From assembly GCA_009783555.1 (NCBI GenBank), contig WRDH01000021.1:1-45539 (forward strand): a stretch of 45,539 bases of DNA. The letters run 5' to 3'. This document shows, piece by piece, positions 1 to 8,613 of the stretch; the first letter of the stretch is position 1, and every line of letters begins with the position of its first letter. This DNA is from Oscillospiraceae bacterium (lineage in GTDB: Bacteria; Bacillota; Clostridia; Oscillospirales; Oscillospiraceae). The position numbers and the translations under genes are program-made. The notes beneath the pieces are model-generated. The model was not told where the DNA came from. It searched no databases and worked only from the letters and a program-made list of their open reading frames with translations.

Positions 1-87
1 GGGGGTGTCGTCCGTGGGTCCGCATGCGGCAAGTACGGTAAAGAGCATTACCATTGCCAGCAATAGGGGTAGTACGCGTTTTTTCAT
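1..87 (-). CDS. N-terminus of a secreted lipoprotein (partial)
   Basis: Only the first 29 codons lie in the window. The ATG at 87 is preceded by a good ribosome site (TGGAGG). The peptide starts MKKRVLPLLLAMVMLF and runs into the lipobox LAAC, with the lipidated cysteine at about residue 23, followed by a polar GPTDDTP stretch. This is a type II signal peptide of a membrane-anchored lipoprotein. Lying directly downstream of a LacI-type repressor, it may be a sugar ABC-transporter binding protein, but that is inference from position because no mature domain is visible. Confidence 0.75.
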   Translation of the reverse strand, partial: MKKRVLPLLLAMVMLFTVLAACGPTDDTP

Positions 88-165
88 TTGTTTTCCTCCA
101 TTCAAAATATTGATTTTGTTGATTATCGTCACGACACATAAATGTCGGTTGACGCGTTGTGGGTG

Positions 166-1161
166 TTACGCAGTTTCTCCTTGAACGAACTCGGCGTTAA
201 AAACCGTTGTGACGGGCAATGCACCCGGGTTTTCTATGGAACTGACCAGCATCCGGACGGACTCTCTGCCTACATCATAAAAAGGCTGGCGCATTGTTGT
301 TAACTTTGGAAAAACAATACTGCGTGTGTCGGGTATATCGCCGTCAAATCCAATAACTGCAATATCATCAGGAGCGGAAAGTCCATTTTCATGCATTGCG
401 CGCAAAATACCGAATGCAGCCTTATCAGCAGCAGCGAAACAACCATCGGGGATATTATTTCCGGAAATCATTTTCTTCATTATATCGTAGGATAAATCCT
501 CAAGAAAATTGGCAGATATGACCGCATTTTCGGTAGGTAGTGAATAATCTTCAAGAGCTTTTATGAACCCGGCAGCACGGTCATTGGCACAACTCCAAAC
601 AGGTTCTCCCGCAAAATGCACTATTTTTTTGCAACCGCGCTTAATTAAATGTTCGGTGGCACGATAAGCGCCTTCAAAGTTGTTTATATGTACCTTGTTA
701 AAAACCTTGCCGGGTACGTCACCCTCAACAAGTACAAAATTCGAAGCCCTGCGGAGTATCTCGTAAAATTCGCTGAGTTCTGTGGTCCGGGTGTAATGTG
801 CGATTACCCCGTCAACCCTGCCTTGTGAAAAGTAATCGACATAATTCATTACAAGACCAAGCTCGTTATCTCCTCCACCAAAAACAACGCTGTACTCCAA
901 CTCCTCTGCCATATCTTGTATGCCTTTGATGAAATCGAAGAAAAAAGCGTTTGTTAAGGTTTCCAGCACTACGCCTATCGCTCCGGTTTTTTGTGTGACC
1001 AACGAACGGGCGATTGCGTTGGGGACATAGTTATGTTTTTCAATTATAGATAGTATTCTGGCTCTGTTTCCGGGGCTGACACCTGGCTTATTGTTCAAAA
1101 CCCGTGATACAAGAGTGCTTGACACATTAGCCTCTGATGCAATTTGTGAAATAGTAGCTAT
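166..1161 (-). CDS. LacI/GalR-family transcriptional repressor with non-AUG start
   Basis: DNA-binding repressor with an N-terminal helix-turn-helix (ISQIASEANVS, then TLVSRVLNNKPGVSP) and a periplasmic-binding-protein-like sugar domain (GAIGVVLETLTNAFF; later IAVIGFDGDIPDTRS). The family start MATIS corresponds here to ATA GCT ACT ATT TCA at 1161, 7 nt after AGAGGTG. The in-frame stop TGA lies at 1170-1168, and no ATG, GTG, TTG or CTG occurs before the GTG at 1125, which would delete half of the helix-turn-helix. I therefore place the start at ATA (1161), or ATT (1164), giving about 331 residues, the usual family length. A perfect palindrome in its own promoter suggests autoregulation. Nearby targets are probably the lipoprotein gene and/or the glycoside genes (inference). 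An ATG-to-ATA mutation that cripples the gene is the alternative. Confidence 0.85.
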   Translation of the reverse strand: MATISQIASEANVSSTLVSRVLNNKPGVSPGNRARILSIIEKHNYVPNAIARSLVTQKTGAIGVVLETLTNAFFFDFIKGIQDMAEELEYSVVFGGGDNELGLVMNYVDYFSQGRVDGVIAHYTRTTELSEFYEILRRASNFVLVEGDVPGKVFNKVHINNFEGAYRATEHLIKRGCKKIVHFAGEPVWSCANDRAAGFIKALEDYSLPTENAVISANFLEDLSYDIMKKMISGNNIPDGCFAAADKAAFGILRAMHENGLSAPDDIAVIGFDGDIPDTRSIVFPKLTTMRQPFYDVGRESVRMLVSSIENPGALPVTTVFNAEFVQGETA

Positions 1162-1191
1162 AATGTATCACCTCTTTATCCTGGTTCTCAA

Positions 1192-1220
1192 ATCCTAACA
1201 TAATGTAAATCGATTTACAA
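1192..1220 (-). promoter_or_regulatory. Promoter of the LacI-type gene
   Basis: On the minus strand, TTGTAA (1220-1215), 17-nt spacer, TAGGAT (1197-1192). The -35 box overlaps the palindromic operator, which is the expected geometry for repression. The start codon lies about 30 nt downstream of the -10 box. Confidence 0.5.
1204..1219. promoter_or_regulatory. Palindromic LacI-family operator
   Basis: TGTAAATCGATTTACA is a perfect 16-bp palindrome with the central CG typical of LacI/GalR operators. It lies 43 bp upstream of the repressor's start and overlaps its -35 region. No second perfect copy was found by eye in the window, so the clearest role is autoregulation. Confidence 0.7.
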
Positions 1221-1400
1221 TATAAAGAGCCGCATATTCCTCTTAAATATTAAGATTCTATGAAATGCACAAAAAATGTGTGTAACATTTATGCAAAACA
1301 ACCATATTGAATAATACTACGCATAAATGGCAGTAAATAAACCCTGAAACCCCTGACTATTACACCATGAAATGTGTTTATCGCTTAACAAAAAATACTC

Positions 1401-1428
1401 TTGATTTCATATGAAGATATGATAGAAT
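1401..1428 (+). promoter_or_regulatory. Possible promoter for the MATE gene
   Basis: TTGATT (1401-1406), 16-nt spacer, TAGAAT (1423-1428), 110 nt upstream of the MATE start. The rest of the 1221-1538 gap is AT-rich and shows no long ORF. Confidence 0.35.
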
Positions 1429-1461
1429 AACCGCAATATTAAAAGAAATGGATTTATTACT

Positions 1462-1524
1462 ATGAAAAGGAAATTATTTGCCGGCGCATTTTTTATGAAA
1501 GGAGTTGATGCAAATATAGATTAG
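1462..1524 (+). CDS. Possible 20-residue leader peptide upstream of MATE
   Basis: An ATG at 1462 opens a 20-codon frame (MKRKLFAGAFFMKGVDANID) that ends 14 nt before the MATE start. The ribosome site is weak and I recognise no family. It could be a leader peptide coupled to MATE translation or simply chance; I lean towards chance. Confidence 0.15.
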   Translation: MKRKLFAGAFFMKGVDANID

Positions 1525-1538
1525 ATATGGAGTGACTT

Positions 1539-2888
1539 ATGTCAAACGTTAAAGATATGACGGAGGGAAAACCCCTTCAGTTAATGATAAAATTCTCGAT
1601 ACCCCTGCTTATTTCCAATGTATTACAAATGCTGTTTGTTGTTGCGGACAGTGCGATTATCGGACGCATGTTGGGGGTCAATGCCTTTGCTTCGATAGGA
1701 GCAACGGTCAGCCCGCACTGGCTGGTATTCAGTGCTGTAATCGGGTTAAACCACGGCTTCAGCACACTGCTTGCCCAGCGGTTCGGCGCAAAGGATCCGG
1801 ACGGCTTAAAAAAAGCATTCATAACAGCAATATACTTAGCAGCAGTATTTTCTGTTACAATTGCTGTAATCGGTGTAACAGTCTGCCGCCCGCTAATGGA
1901 GCTTCTCCGTACACCAACCACGCTGATAGACGGATCGGTAACATACCTGACATGGGTATGGTCGGGCATGCCGTTATTATTCGGCTACAACCTGCTGGCA
2001 ATGACACTCTTCGCGCTCGGCGACAGCAAAACCCCGCTCAGAGCAATGATAGTTGCGACAGTCGTAAATATTGCATTCGACCTTATACTTATAATTCCGC
2101 TCGGCATCGCAGGTGTAGCTTTAGCAACACTAATAGCTCAAGCCACAGCCATGGCATTTTGCATCCGCGCCCTGAAAAAAACAGGAGTATTTCAAGGTTG
2201 CGGCACCAAATTCGACAAAAACTCCGCATGGCCGCTCCTGCGGCTGGCGCTCCCGCTCGGATTTAGAAACTCGGTAATCGAAGTAGGCGGACTTATTGTA
2301 CAAAGATACGTCAACGAATACGGAACAGAATTTGTCGCGGGAGTTGCAGCGGCAAAAAGAATGTACAGCTTACTGATGATTGCGGGAGGCGCAATAGAAG
2401 CCTCAATCTCAACCTTCGTAGCACAAAACTTCGGAGCAAAAAACTTCGACCGCGTAAAACAAGGATTAAAAGAAGGACTAAAGCTAGCCATTGGCTCAGT
2501 AGCCGTAATCATGGCATTCACTCTCCCGCTCGGACGCCAAATCCTTGGACTGCTGATAGACGGAGACCCCGAGCAAGTAAGTGCCGTACTAGACGTCGGC
2601 GTAAGACAACTAAGACTAATGACACTGGGACTACCCTTCCTCTACCTGCTATTCCTATACAGAGCAGCCCTGCAAGGATTAGGAAACACATTCATCCCAA
2701 TGATGTCAGGCTTCATAGAACTAGCCCTGCGAATAGTCTCGGTAGTAGTATTAACCCGTTTAATAGGCGATTGGGGTGTCCTGTTATCAGACCCGTTAGC
2801 ATGGCCCTTTGCTATGACATTACTGATGATATCGTATTTTATAGTATTCAGACGAGTTAAGAGAAAGAATACTGAATTAAATAAATAA
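1539..2888 (+). CDS. MATE-family multidrug/metabolite exporter
   Basis: Integral membrane antiporter of 449 residues, with about 12 hydrophobic segments arranged as two homologous halves. The N-terminus (VKDMTEGKPLQLMIKFSIPL) is typical of the clostridial NorM/DinF-type MATE branch, and the segment LFVVADSAIIGRMLG is characteristic of helix 1. Such proteins exchange cations or drugs for Na+ or H+ at the cytoplasmic membrane; the substrate cannot be told from sequence. The ATG at 1539 follows GGAG with a 6-nt gap. A palindromic element (3039-3169) lies 150 nt downstream. Third codon positions in the second half are strongly A/C-rich. Confidence 0.9.
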   Translation: MSNVKDMTEGKPLQLMIKFSIPLLISNVLQMLFVVADSAIIGRMLGVNAFASIGATVSPHWLVFSAVIGLNHGFSTLLAQRFGAKDPDGLKKAFITAIYLAAVFSVTIAVIGVTVCRPLMELLRTPTTLIDGSVTYLTWVWSGMPLLFGYNLLAMTLFALGDSKTPLRAMIVATVVNIAFDLILIIPLGIAGVALATLIAQATAMAFCIRALKKTGVFQGCGTKFDKNSAWPLLRLALPLGFRNSVIEVGGLIVQRYVNEYGTEFVAGVAAAKRMYSLLMIAGGAIEASISTFVAQNFGAKNFDRVKQGLKEGLKLAIGSVAVIMAFTLPLGRQILGLLIDGDPEQVSAVLDVGVRQLRLMTLGLPFLYLLFLYRAALQGLGNTFIPMMSGFIELALRIVSVVVLTRLIGDWGVLLSDPLAWPFAMTLLMISYFIVFRRVKRKNTELNK

Positions 2889-2958
2889 CACTAAATGACA
2901 CCGTATTTATTCACAGCAACGATATTATCTATTATTATTGCTGATACATTAAAAACAG

Positions 2959-2988
2959 TTGGATAATATAATCGATGTGTAGTAGAAT
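2959..2988 (+). promoter_or_regulatory. Possible promoter upstream of beta-mannosidase
   Basis: TTGGAT (2959-2964), 18-nt spacer, TAGAAT (2983-2988). If used, the transcript would carry palindromic element copy 1 in its 5' leader. The rest of the 2889-3218 gap holds that element and nothing else I can support. Confidence 0.3.
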
Positions 2989-3038
2989 TAGAAACGTCGG
3001 AGTTAGTGATAGTAATGCAGAACTACGTTAAACTACAA

Positions 3039-3169
3039 CAGCGCGGCTTGGGGGCTATATTTTATAGTTTCGTCAAGCGTAGCCATGGACGGTGGAGCGT
3101 CCGTCAGTAGAGTACACGATGTACTCTCTGGCGGTAGGAACTATAAAATATAGCCCCCAAGTCGTGCTG
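3039..3169 (+). repeat. 130-bp palindromic element, copy 1
   Basis: Outer arms of about 30 bp: the left starts CAGCGCGGCTTGGGGG and the right ends CCCCCAAGTCGTGCTG. As plus-strand RNA the arms pair completely with two G-U wobbles. Inside are two hairpins, GGACG/CGTCC (3088-3103) and GAGTAC/GTACTC (around 3110-3126), and the conserved strands CGTCAAGCG and CTGGCGGTAGGAAC. It lies between the MATE and beta-mannosidase genes in the same orientation as the upstream gene. Confidence 0.9.
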
Positions 3170-3218
3170 CACATGAACTTACAAAGAATACAAACATATA
3201 AATATCGGAGGAACAGGT

Positions 3219-5699
3219 ATGAAAACACAATCATTGTCCGGAAATTGGACACTTGAAATTCTTGGAGACTCACCATTTAAAGGAGAACAATTACCGGCAG
3301 CCATACCCGGGTCTGTCTATTCCACTCTCTTAAACAACGAAAAAATGCCTGACCCTTATTGGCGTGACAATGAGCTTGAAGCACTCAAGCTTATGGACTA
3401 TGACTTCGTATTTACAAGAACCTTCGACATTGAAGACAACGACGCAAATGCCATCCTGCTCGTATGCGAAGGGTTGGATACCCTTTGTGACCTTGAGCTT
3501 AACGGCAAAAAAGTCGGATATGCTGACAATATGCACCGTCATTGGGAGTTTGACATCACGGACGATGTACAAAAAGCCGGCAATGAGCTTAAACTGACAT
3601 TCTATTCACCGACAAAGTACATCGCGGAGCGGTATAAGGAAACATTTACAGACGGAACAGGCGATGCAATGCGCGGCTTCTCGCAGATTCGCAAAACCCA
3701 TTGCATGTTCGGCTGGGACTGGGGACCGAGATTGCCGGATGCAGGCATTTGGCGTGATATATCAATAGGTTACGTAGGCGAAGGCAGGCTCGAAAGCGTA
3801 TACGTAACACAGGAACACATAGACGGTTCAGTTGAACTTGGGTTTGAAATAGAGTGTTCGGGAGAGTGCGGCACAGCGGAAATAACCGTAACAGCACCGG
3901 ACGGGAAAGAATACACAAGCGGGACAACGTCTTGTTGCAAAGCTACATTTGACGGTGCAAAAACATGCTGCTGTATCGGATTGCCGATAACTATAGACAA
4001 ACCCAAGCTTTGGTGGCCAAACGGTTACGGCAAGCAGCCCTTATACACAGTCCGTGTAGTGCTGAAAAACGAAGAAGGACAAAAACTCGACACATGGGAA
4101 CGCCGCATAGGACTGCGGACGATGACGGTAACACAAGAAAAAGACAAATGGGGACAGTCTTTCTCACACTGCATAAATGGCGTAAACATCTTTGCAATGG
4201 GTGCAGACTACATACCCGAAGACAATATCTTCTCACGCATAACAACAGCTCAAAAACGCAGTCTGCTCGAAGACTGCGTGGCAGCAAACTTCAACGCTAT
4301 AAGAATATGGGGCGGCGGCTACTATCCGGGTAATGATTTCTTTGACATTTGCGACGAACTCGGACTGATAGTATGGCAAGACTTTATGTTCTGCTGTGCA
4401 ATCTATGAACTGACACCCGAGTTTGAAGAAAACATACGGGCAGAAATGATAGACAACGTAAAACGCCTGCGCCACCATGCCTCGCTCGGGCTATGGTGCG
4501 GCAACAACGAACTTGAACAAGCACACTTCGACGGATGGTACGAAGCAACACCGAAACAAAGAGCGGACTATATAAAAATGTTTGAGTATATAATTCCGCA
4601 AATCCTCGAAGAACATGACCCGCAAACATTCTACTGGCCCGCATCCGCATCAAGCGGCGGCAGCTTCGACAACCCGAACGACCCCGACAGGGGAGACGTA
4701 CACTATTGGGATGTCTGGCACGGCTTCAAACCGTTCAGCGAATACAGGAAATTCCATTTCCGCTATGTCTCGGAGTTCGGCTTCCAAAGCTTCCCGTGTT
4801 TGAAAACGGTTGAATCATTCACTCTGCCGGAAGACAGAAACATCTTCTCACGGATAATGGAAATGCATCAGCGCAACACAGGTGCAAACGGTAAAATACT
4901 CGGCTACCTCGCAAGCATGTACCGCTATCCGACAGAATTTGACCACCTGCTGTACGCCTCGCAACTACTCCAGGCAGACGCAATCCGTTACGGCGTGGAA
5001 CACTGGCGCCGCAACAGAGGACGCTGCATGGGAGCAATATACTGGCAGCTAAACGACATCTGGCCGGTTGCATCATGGGCATCCCTGGACTACTTCGGAC
5101 GTTGGAAAGCACTGCATTACTACGCAAAACGCTTCTTCGCCCCGGTAATGATATCCTGCAACGAAAAAGGCGAAATGACTGAACGCCCGTTCTGCGTAGC
5201 ACAACCCGAGCCGATAAAAAAAACCGCCCAACTATCGGTAGCCAACGAAACAATGCAAGAGGTAAAAGGGATAGTAAGATGCGCACTGCGCGACCCGTCA
5301 TCAAAAATACTAAAACGCGGAGAAGAAGAAGTAATAGTAGAACCCCTCTCATCCATATGGCTCCCGAAGTTTAACTTCTCAAAATGCGACGAACTCTCCG
5401 ACTACTTCAGCTACGAACTGGAAGTAGACGGCAAAATTGTATCATCGGGAACAGTCCTCTTCTGCATGCCGAAGCACTACAACTTCCTCGACCCGAAGCT
5501 AACCGTAAAAAGAGACAAAAACAAAATAACAGTAACAGCAAAAGCCTACGCAAAAAGCGTAGAAATCTACTCCGACAACGAAGACTTCGTCCTAAGCGAC
5601 AACTACTTCGACATAAACGCAGACAGCGTAACAGTGGACATAGTAAGAGGCGACCCCAAGAATCTGAAAGTTCGTTCTGTATATGACATAGGGCGATAG
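3219..5699 (+). CDS. Beta-mannosidase, glycoside hydrolase family 2
   Basis: Retaining exo-beta-mannosidase of 826 residues, releasing mannose from the non-reducing end of beta-mannosides or manno-oligosaccharides. It has the GH2 order: N-terminal sugar-binding fold ([12 protein letters not shown] at 6-17), Ig-like middle, TIM barrel, C-terminal beta domains. The acid/base is E431 in WCGNNELE and the nucleophile is E519 in [10 protein letters not shown], spaced as in known GH2 mannosidases; [15 protein letters not shown] is a barrel signature. No signal peptide, so cytoplasmic. The ATG at 3219 follows CGGAGGAAC. It is the first enzyme of a run with the MFS permease and GH4 enzyme. The 3' third uses almost only A- or C-ending codons until the last eight. 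Confidence 0.92.
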   Translation: MKTQSLSGNWTLEILGDSPFKGEQLPAAIPGSVYSTLLNNEKMPDPYWRDNELEALKLMDYDFVFTRTFDIEDNDANAILLVCEGLDTLCDLELNGKKVGYADNMHRHWEFDITDDVQKAGNELKLTFYSPTKYIAERYKETFTDGTGDAMRGFSQIRKTHCMFGWDWGPRLPDAGIWRDISIGYVGEGRLESVYVTQEHIDGSVELGFEIECSGECGTAEITVTAPDGKEYTSGTTSCCKATFDGAKTCCCIGLPITIDKPKLWWPNGYGKQPLYTVRVVLKNEEGQKLDTWERRIGLRTMTVTQEKDKWGQSFSHCINGVNIFAMGADYIPEDNIFSRITTAQKRSLLEDCVAANFNAIRIWGGGYYPGNDFFDICDELGLIVWQDFMFCCAIYELTPEFEENIRAEMIDNVKRLRHHASLGLWCGNNELEQAHFDGWYEATPKQRADYIKMFEYIIPQILEEHDPQTFYWPASASSGGSFDNPNDPDRGDVHYWDVWHGFKPFSEYRKFHFRYVSEFGFQSFPCLKTVESFTLPEDRNIFSRIMEMHQRNTGANGKILGYLASMYRYPTEFDHLLYASQLLQADAIRYGVEHWRRNRGRCMGAIYWQLNDIWPVASWASLDYFGRWKALHYYAKRFFAPVMISCNEKGEMTERPFCVAQPEPIKKTAQLSVANETMQEVKGIVRCALRDPSSKILKRGEEEVIVEPLSSIWLPKFNFSKCDELSDYFSYELEVDGKIVSSGTVLFCMPKHYNFLDPKLTVKRDKNKITVTAKAYAKSVEIYSDNEDFVLSDNYFDINADSVTVDIVRGDPKNLKVRSVYDIGR

Positions 5700-5743
5700 A
5701 CACTTGCAATGACGGACAGGAGTAAAATTGCACACACTTACAA

Positions 5744-5872
5744 CAGCGCGGCTTGGGGGCTATATTTTATAGTTTCTTCAAGCGGAGCCATGGACGGCGA
5801 AGCTCCGTCAGTGTAAACACGATGTTTACTCTGGCGGTAGGAACTAGAAAATATAGCCCCCAAGTCGCGCTG
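5744..5872 (+). repeat. 130-bp palindromic element, copy 2
   Basis: Begins 44 nt after the beta-mannosidase stop. Arms CAGCGCGGCTTGGGGG / CCCCCAAGTCGCGCTG differ from copy 1 by changes that keep pairing. The inner hairpin is GTAAAC-ACGAT-GTTTAC where copy 1 has GAGTAC-ACGAT-GTACTC, a two-sided change. One unpaired position (A against G) remains in the AT part of the arms. Confidence 0.9.
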
Positions 5873-5909
5873 CACGACAAAATAAATAACCAACAATAAG
5901 AGGAAACAT

Positions 5910-7085
5910 ATGATAGCATTACTATTAGCACTTATATACCTTGCCTTCATCGGACTCGGACTACCCGACTCACTCCTGGGCTCAGCCTGGCCTATTATGC
6001 ACATCCAACTGGGCGCACAACTATCATACGCCGGGCTTGTAACAATGATTGTAGCCGGAGGCACTATTGTATCGAGCCTGATGTCTGACAGGATTACCCG
6101 CAGACTTGGTGCAGGGCTTACAACAGCAATCGGTCTGCTTACAGCAGCAATAGCGATGTTTGGCTTCTCAAACTCAAGTGCATTTTGGATGCTTTGCCTG
6201 TGGGCAATACCTTATGGACTTGCGGCAGGGACAATTGACGCCGCGCTTAATAATTATGTAGCACTACACTTCAGCTCGCGTTACATGAGCTGGCTTCATT
6301 CATTTTGGGGCGTCGGCGCAGTAATCAGCCCGTATATAATGGGATTCAGCCTTACCCGCGGACTGGGATGGGAAACGGGCTACTTCTCAGTATCCATGAT
6401 ACAAGTCGGTATGGCAATAGTGATGTTTGCAAGCCTGCCGTTATGGAAAAAGAACAAAGGCGGAGCACCGCCGCCGGAAGAACGCGGAAAAGCACTTTCA
6501 CTGCCGCAAGTATTGAAAATCAAAGGAGTAAAGCTGGTACTGCCCGCATTTTTCGCATATTGTGCCGCAGAAGCGACAACAATGCTGTGGGCGGTCAGTT
6601 ACCTTGTATATCAAAGAGGAATAGAAGCAGAAACAGCAGCGAGTTACGGAGCGTTATTCTTTTGGGGAATAATGGTGGGAAGATTTCTCGGAGGATTTAT
6701 CGCCGACAAAGCAGGAGACCGGAATATGATACGAGGCAGTGTTACCATTATGATTACAGGGATAATCATGATAATGTTGCCGGTAAATATCGATATGATA
6801 AGCCTGACAGGTCTAGTAATACTGGGCTTGGGATGCGCAACGGTCTATCCATCTATAATACACTCAACACCGGCGAACTTCGGCGAAGAAAACTCAAGAG
6901 CGATAATCGGCGTGCAAATGGCAGGAGCCTACACAGGCTCAACATTTATACCGCCGCTTTTTGGCTTGATAGCCAATCGTGTCACAGGAATAGGCTTCTA
7001 CCCGTTTTTCATTCTGGGATTTGCATTATTGCTGCTCCTGATGACAGAACTGCTAAACAGAAGTGTAGATAAACAGAAAACGTAA
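5910..7085 (+). CDS. Major facilitator superfamily sugar permease
   Basis: Polytopic membrane protein of 391 residues with about 12 hydrophobic segments. An MFS loop motif lies between helices 2 and 3 (SDRITRRLGAG), and a related loop follows helix 8 (GGFIADKAGDRN). The opening FIGLGLPDSLLGSAWP resembles the fucose/glucose permease-like MFS branch. It probably imports a mono- or disaccharide for the adjacent beta-mannosidase and GH4 enzyme (inference from context). The ATG at 5910 follows AAGAGGAAAC. Element copy 2 separates it from the upstream gene, and a strong promoter follows it, so transcription of the sugar genes is segmented. Confidence 0.88.
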   Translation: MIALLLALIYLAFIGLGLPDSLLGSAWPIMHIQLGAQLSYAGLVTMIVAGGTIVSSLMSDRITRRLGAGLTTAIGLLTAAIAMFGFSNSSAFWMLCLWAIPYGLAAGTIDAALNNYVALHFSSRYMSWLHSFWGVGAVISPYIMGFSLTRGLGWETGYFSVSMIQVGMAIVMFASLPLWKKNKGGAPPPEERGKALSLPQVLKIKGVKLVLPAFFAYCAAEATTMLWAVSYLVYQRGIEAETAASYGALFFWGIMVGRFLGGFIADKAGDRNMIRGSVTIMITGIIMIMLPVNIDMISLTGLVILGLGCATVYPSIIHSTPANFGEENSRAIIGVQMAGAYTGSTFIPPLFGLIANRVTGIGFYPFFILGFALLLLLMTELLNRSVDKQKT

Positions 7086-7096
7086 TCACATGATAA

Positions 7097-7125
7097 TTGT
7101 ATTTCAAAGATGCCTGTAGTATAAT
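7097..7125 (+). promoter_or_regulatory. Sigma-A-type promoter of the GH4 gene
   Basis: TTGTAT (7097-7102), 17-nt spacer, perfect TATAAT (7120-7125), 33 nt before the GH4 start codon. The GH4 gene can therefore be transcribed independently of the genes upstream. Confidence 0.7.
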
Positions 7126-7158
7126 CACCATGTATGACCAACAGGAGGTAAGAAAAAA

Positions 7159-8436
7159 ATGAGAAAAGCAGCTATTATCGGAGCAGGAAGTACATATACG
7201 CCGGAGCTGATCGAAGGCTTTATTGAGCGTAACGACAACTTAAAGTTTAATAACATAGTCCTTATGGACATAAATGCGGAAAGCCTCGAGTTAGTCGGAG
7301 GACTCGCAAAACGCCAAATGGAAAAAAGCGGATATAAAGGTGAAATAACCCTGACCACCGACAGAAATCTTGCGCTAGACGGTACATCATTCGTATTTGC
7401 GCAAGTACGCCCCGGCGGCATGGAAGGAAGAATCCGCGACGAAAAAATACCTCTCAAATACGGACTGCTCGGCCAGGAAACAACAGGAGCAGGCGGCTTT
7501 ATGCAAGCCATGCGAACAGTCCCCGTCATCATGGACCTTGTAGCAGACATGAAACGCCTGTCGGCAGACAACGCCTGGCTCATCAACTTCTCAAACCCGT
7601 CGGGCATAATAGCCGAAGCAGTATTAAACCTCACGGACGCCAATATGATAGGACTGTGCAACTGCGCAATAAACATGGTAAAAGGAATTGCCGACGTACT
7701 GGAAACAACCGGTTTCGACTACGAATACATAGGACTCAACCACCTTAGCTGGATAACAAGCGTAGTAAAACATGGAGATAAAGAAAATCTGGTATCAAAA
7801 CTCGCAGGCATAGCCGACACAGCAATGAAAAACAACCCTGTCGCAGATATTGACCCCACGCTGATGAAAGCAATACCATACGTACCATCATCATATCTCA
7901 ACTACTACTACGCAAGAAGCGAGCAAATACAAAAATGCCTCGATGCCGAAAAAACACGTGGAGAAATATGCCAAGAAATAGAAAGTAAACTCCGCGAACA
8001 ATATTCAAACCCCAACCTCAAAGAAAAACCGGCTGAACTCGCACAAAGAGGCGGCGCACTCTACGCAACAGCAGCAGTATCCGCAGCAGAATCAATAGCA
8101 TGTGACATACAAGACCTGCACGTAGTAGCATCGAAAAACAACGGAGCAATCCCGTTTATGGACGACAACGACGTAGTCGAAGTCCTATGCCGCCTCGGCA
8201 GCACAGGTATTGAACCACAAAAAGTAAGCGTGTACAATGAATATATAAAAGGACTTATGCAAGCAGTAAAATCATATGAAAAACTGGCAGTAAAAGCAGC
8301 ACTGGAAGGCAACAGAGACACAGCTTTAGAAGCACTAATGGCACACCCGCTGGTAGGCGATGTAGCAAAAGCAGTACCAATGCTGGAAGAAATGCTGGAG
8401 GCAAATAAAGAGTATTTGCCGAGGTTTTTCAACTAG
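7159..8436 (+). CDS. 6-phospho-beta-glucosidase, glycoside hydrolase family 4
   Basis: NAD+- and Mn2+-dependent glycosidase of 425 residues that cleaves phosphorylated beta-glucosides in the cytoplasm by an oxidation-elimination mechanism. Visible features: Rossmann start IIGAGSTYTPEL (6-17), INFSNPSG (N146), metal ligands C167 in GLCNC and H195 in GLNHLSW, and the family C-terminus LEANKEYLPRFF. It matches the 6-phospho-beta-glucosidase branch closely. The ATG at 7159 follows AGGAGG. The usual partner is a PTS that phosphorylates on import, but none is here; the nearby sugar kinase and MFS permease may take its place (inference). Confidence 0.92.
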   Translation: MRKAAIIGAGSTYTPELIEGFIERNDNLKFNNIVLMDINAESLELVGGLAKRQMEKSGYKGEITLTTDRNLALDGTSFVFAQVRPGGMEGRIRDEKIPLKYGLLGQETTGAGGFMQAMRTVPVIMDLVADMKRLSADNAWLINFSNPSGIIAEAVLNLTDANMIGLCNCAINMVKGIADVLETTGFDYEYIGLNHLSWITSVVKHGDKENLVSKLAGIADTAMKNNPVADIDPTLMKAIPYVPSSYLNYYYARSEQIQKCLDAEKTRGEICQEIESKLREQYSNPNLKEKPAELAQRGGALYATAAVSAAESIACDIQDLHVVASKNNGAIPFMDDNDVVEVLCRLGSTGIEPQKVSVYNEYIKGLMQAVKSYEKLAVKAALEGNRDTALEALMAHPLVGDVAKAVPMLEEMLEANKEYLPRFFN

Positions 8437-8448
8437 TACAAACTACAA

Positions 8449-8580
8449 CAGTGTTGCTTGGGAGCTATATTTTTATAGTTGCGTCAAGCGAAATCACGGA
8501 TGGTGTAGCGCCGACAGTGTACACATGGACGTGTACTCTGGCGGTAGGAACTATAAAAATATAGCTCCCAAGTAACACTG
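8449..8580 (+). repeat. 130-bp palindromic element, copy 3
   Basis: Begins 12 nt after the GH4 stop. The arms change together relative to copies 1 and 2: CAGTGTTGCTTGGGAGC pairs with GCTCCCAAGTAACACTG (one G-U), and an extra T on the left is matched by an extra A on the right. The inner hairpin GTACAC-ATGGAC-GTGTAC is again two-sidedly changed. Confidence 0.9.
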
Positions 8581-8613
8581 CACTCAAACAATAAAAAAAG
8601 GCAGGATAAACTA

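Noticed and set aside
3039..3169. Calling the 130-bp element a classical MITE or an ordinary intrinsic terminator
   Set aside because: No clear target-site duplication, no terminal T-run, and directional G-U covariation; function is left open.
4819..5352. A 177-codon minus-strand frame opposite beta-mannosidase
   Set aside because: Arg/Leu-rich shadow produced by A/C-ending codons on the coding strand.
6305..7072. A 255-codon alternative plus-strand frame within the MFS gene
   Set aside because: Arg/Ser/Asn-rich and without hydrophobic or family patterns; the MFS frame is clearly the real one.
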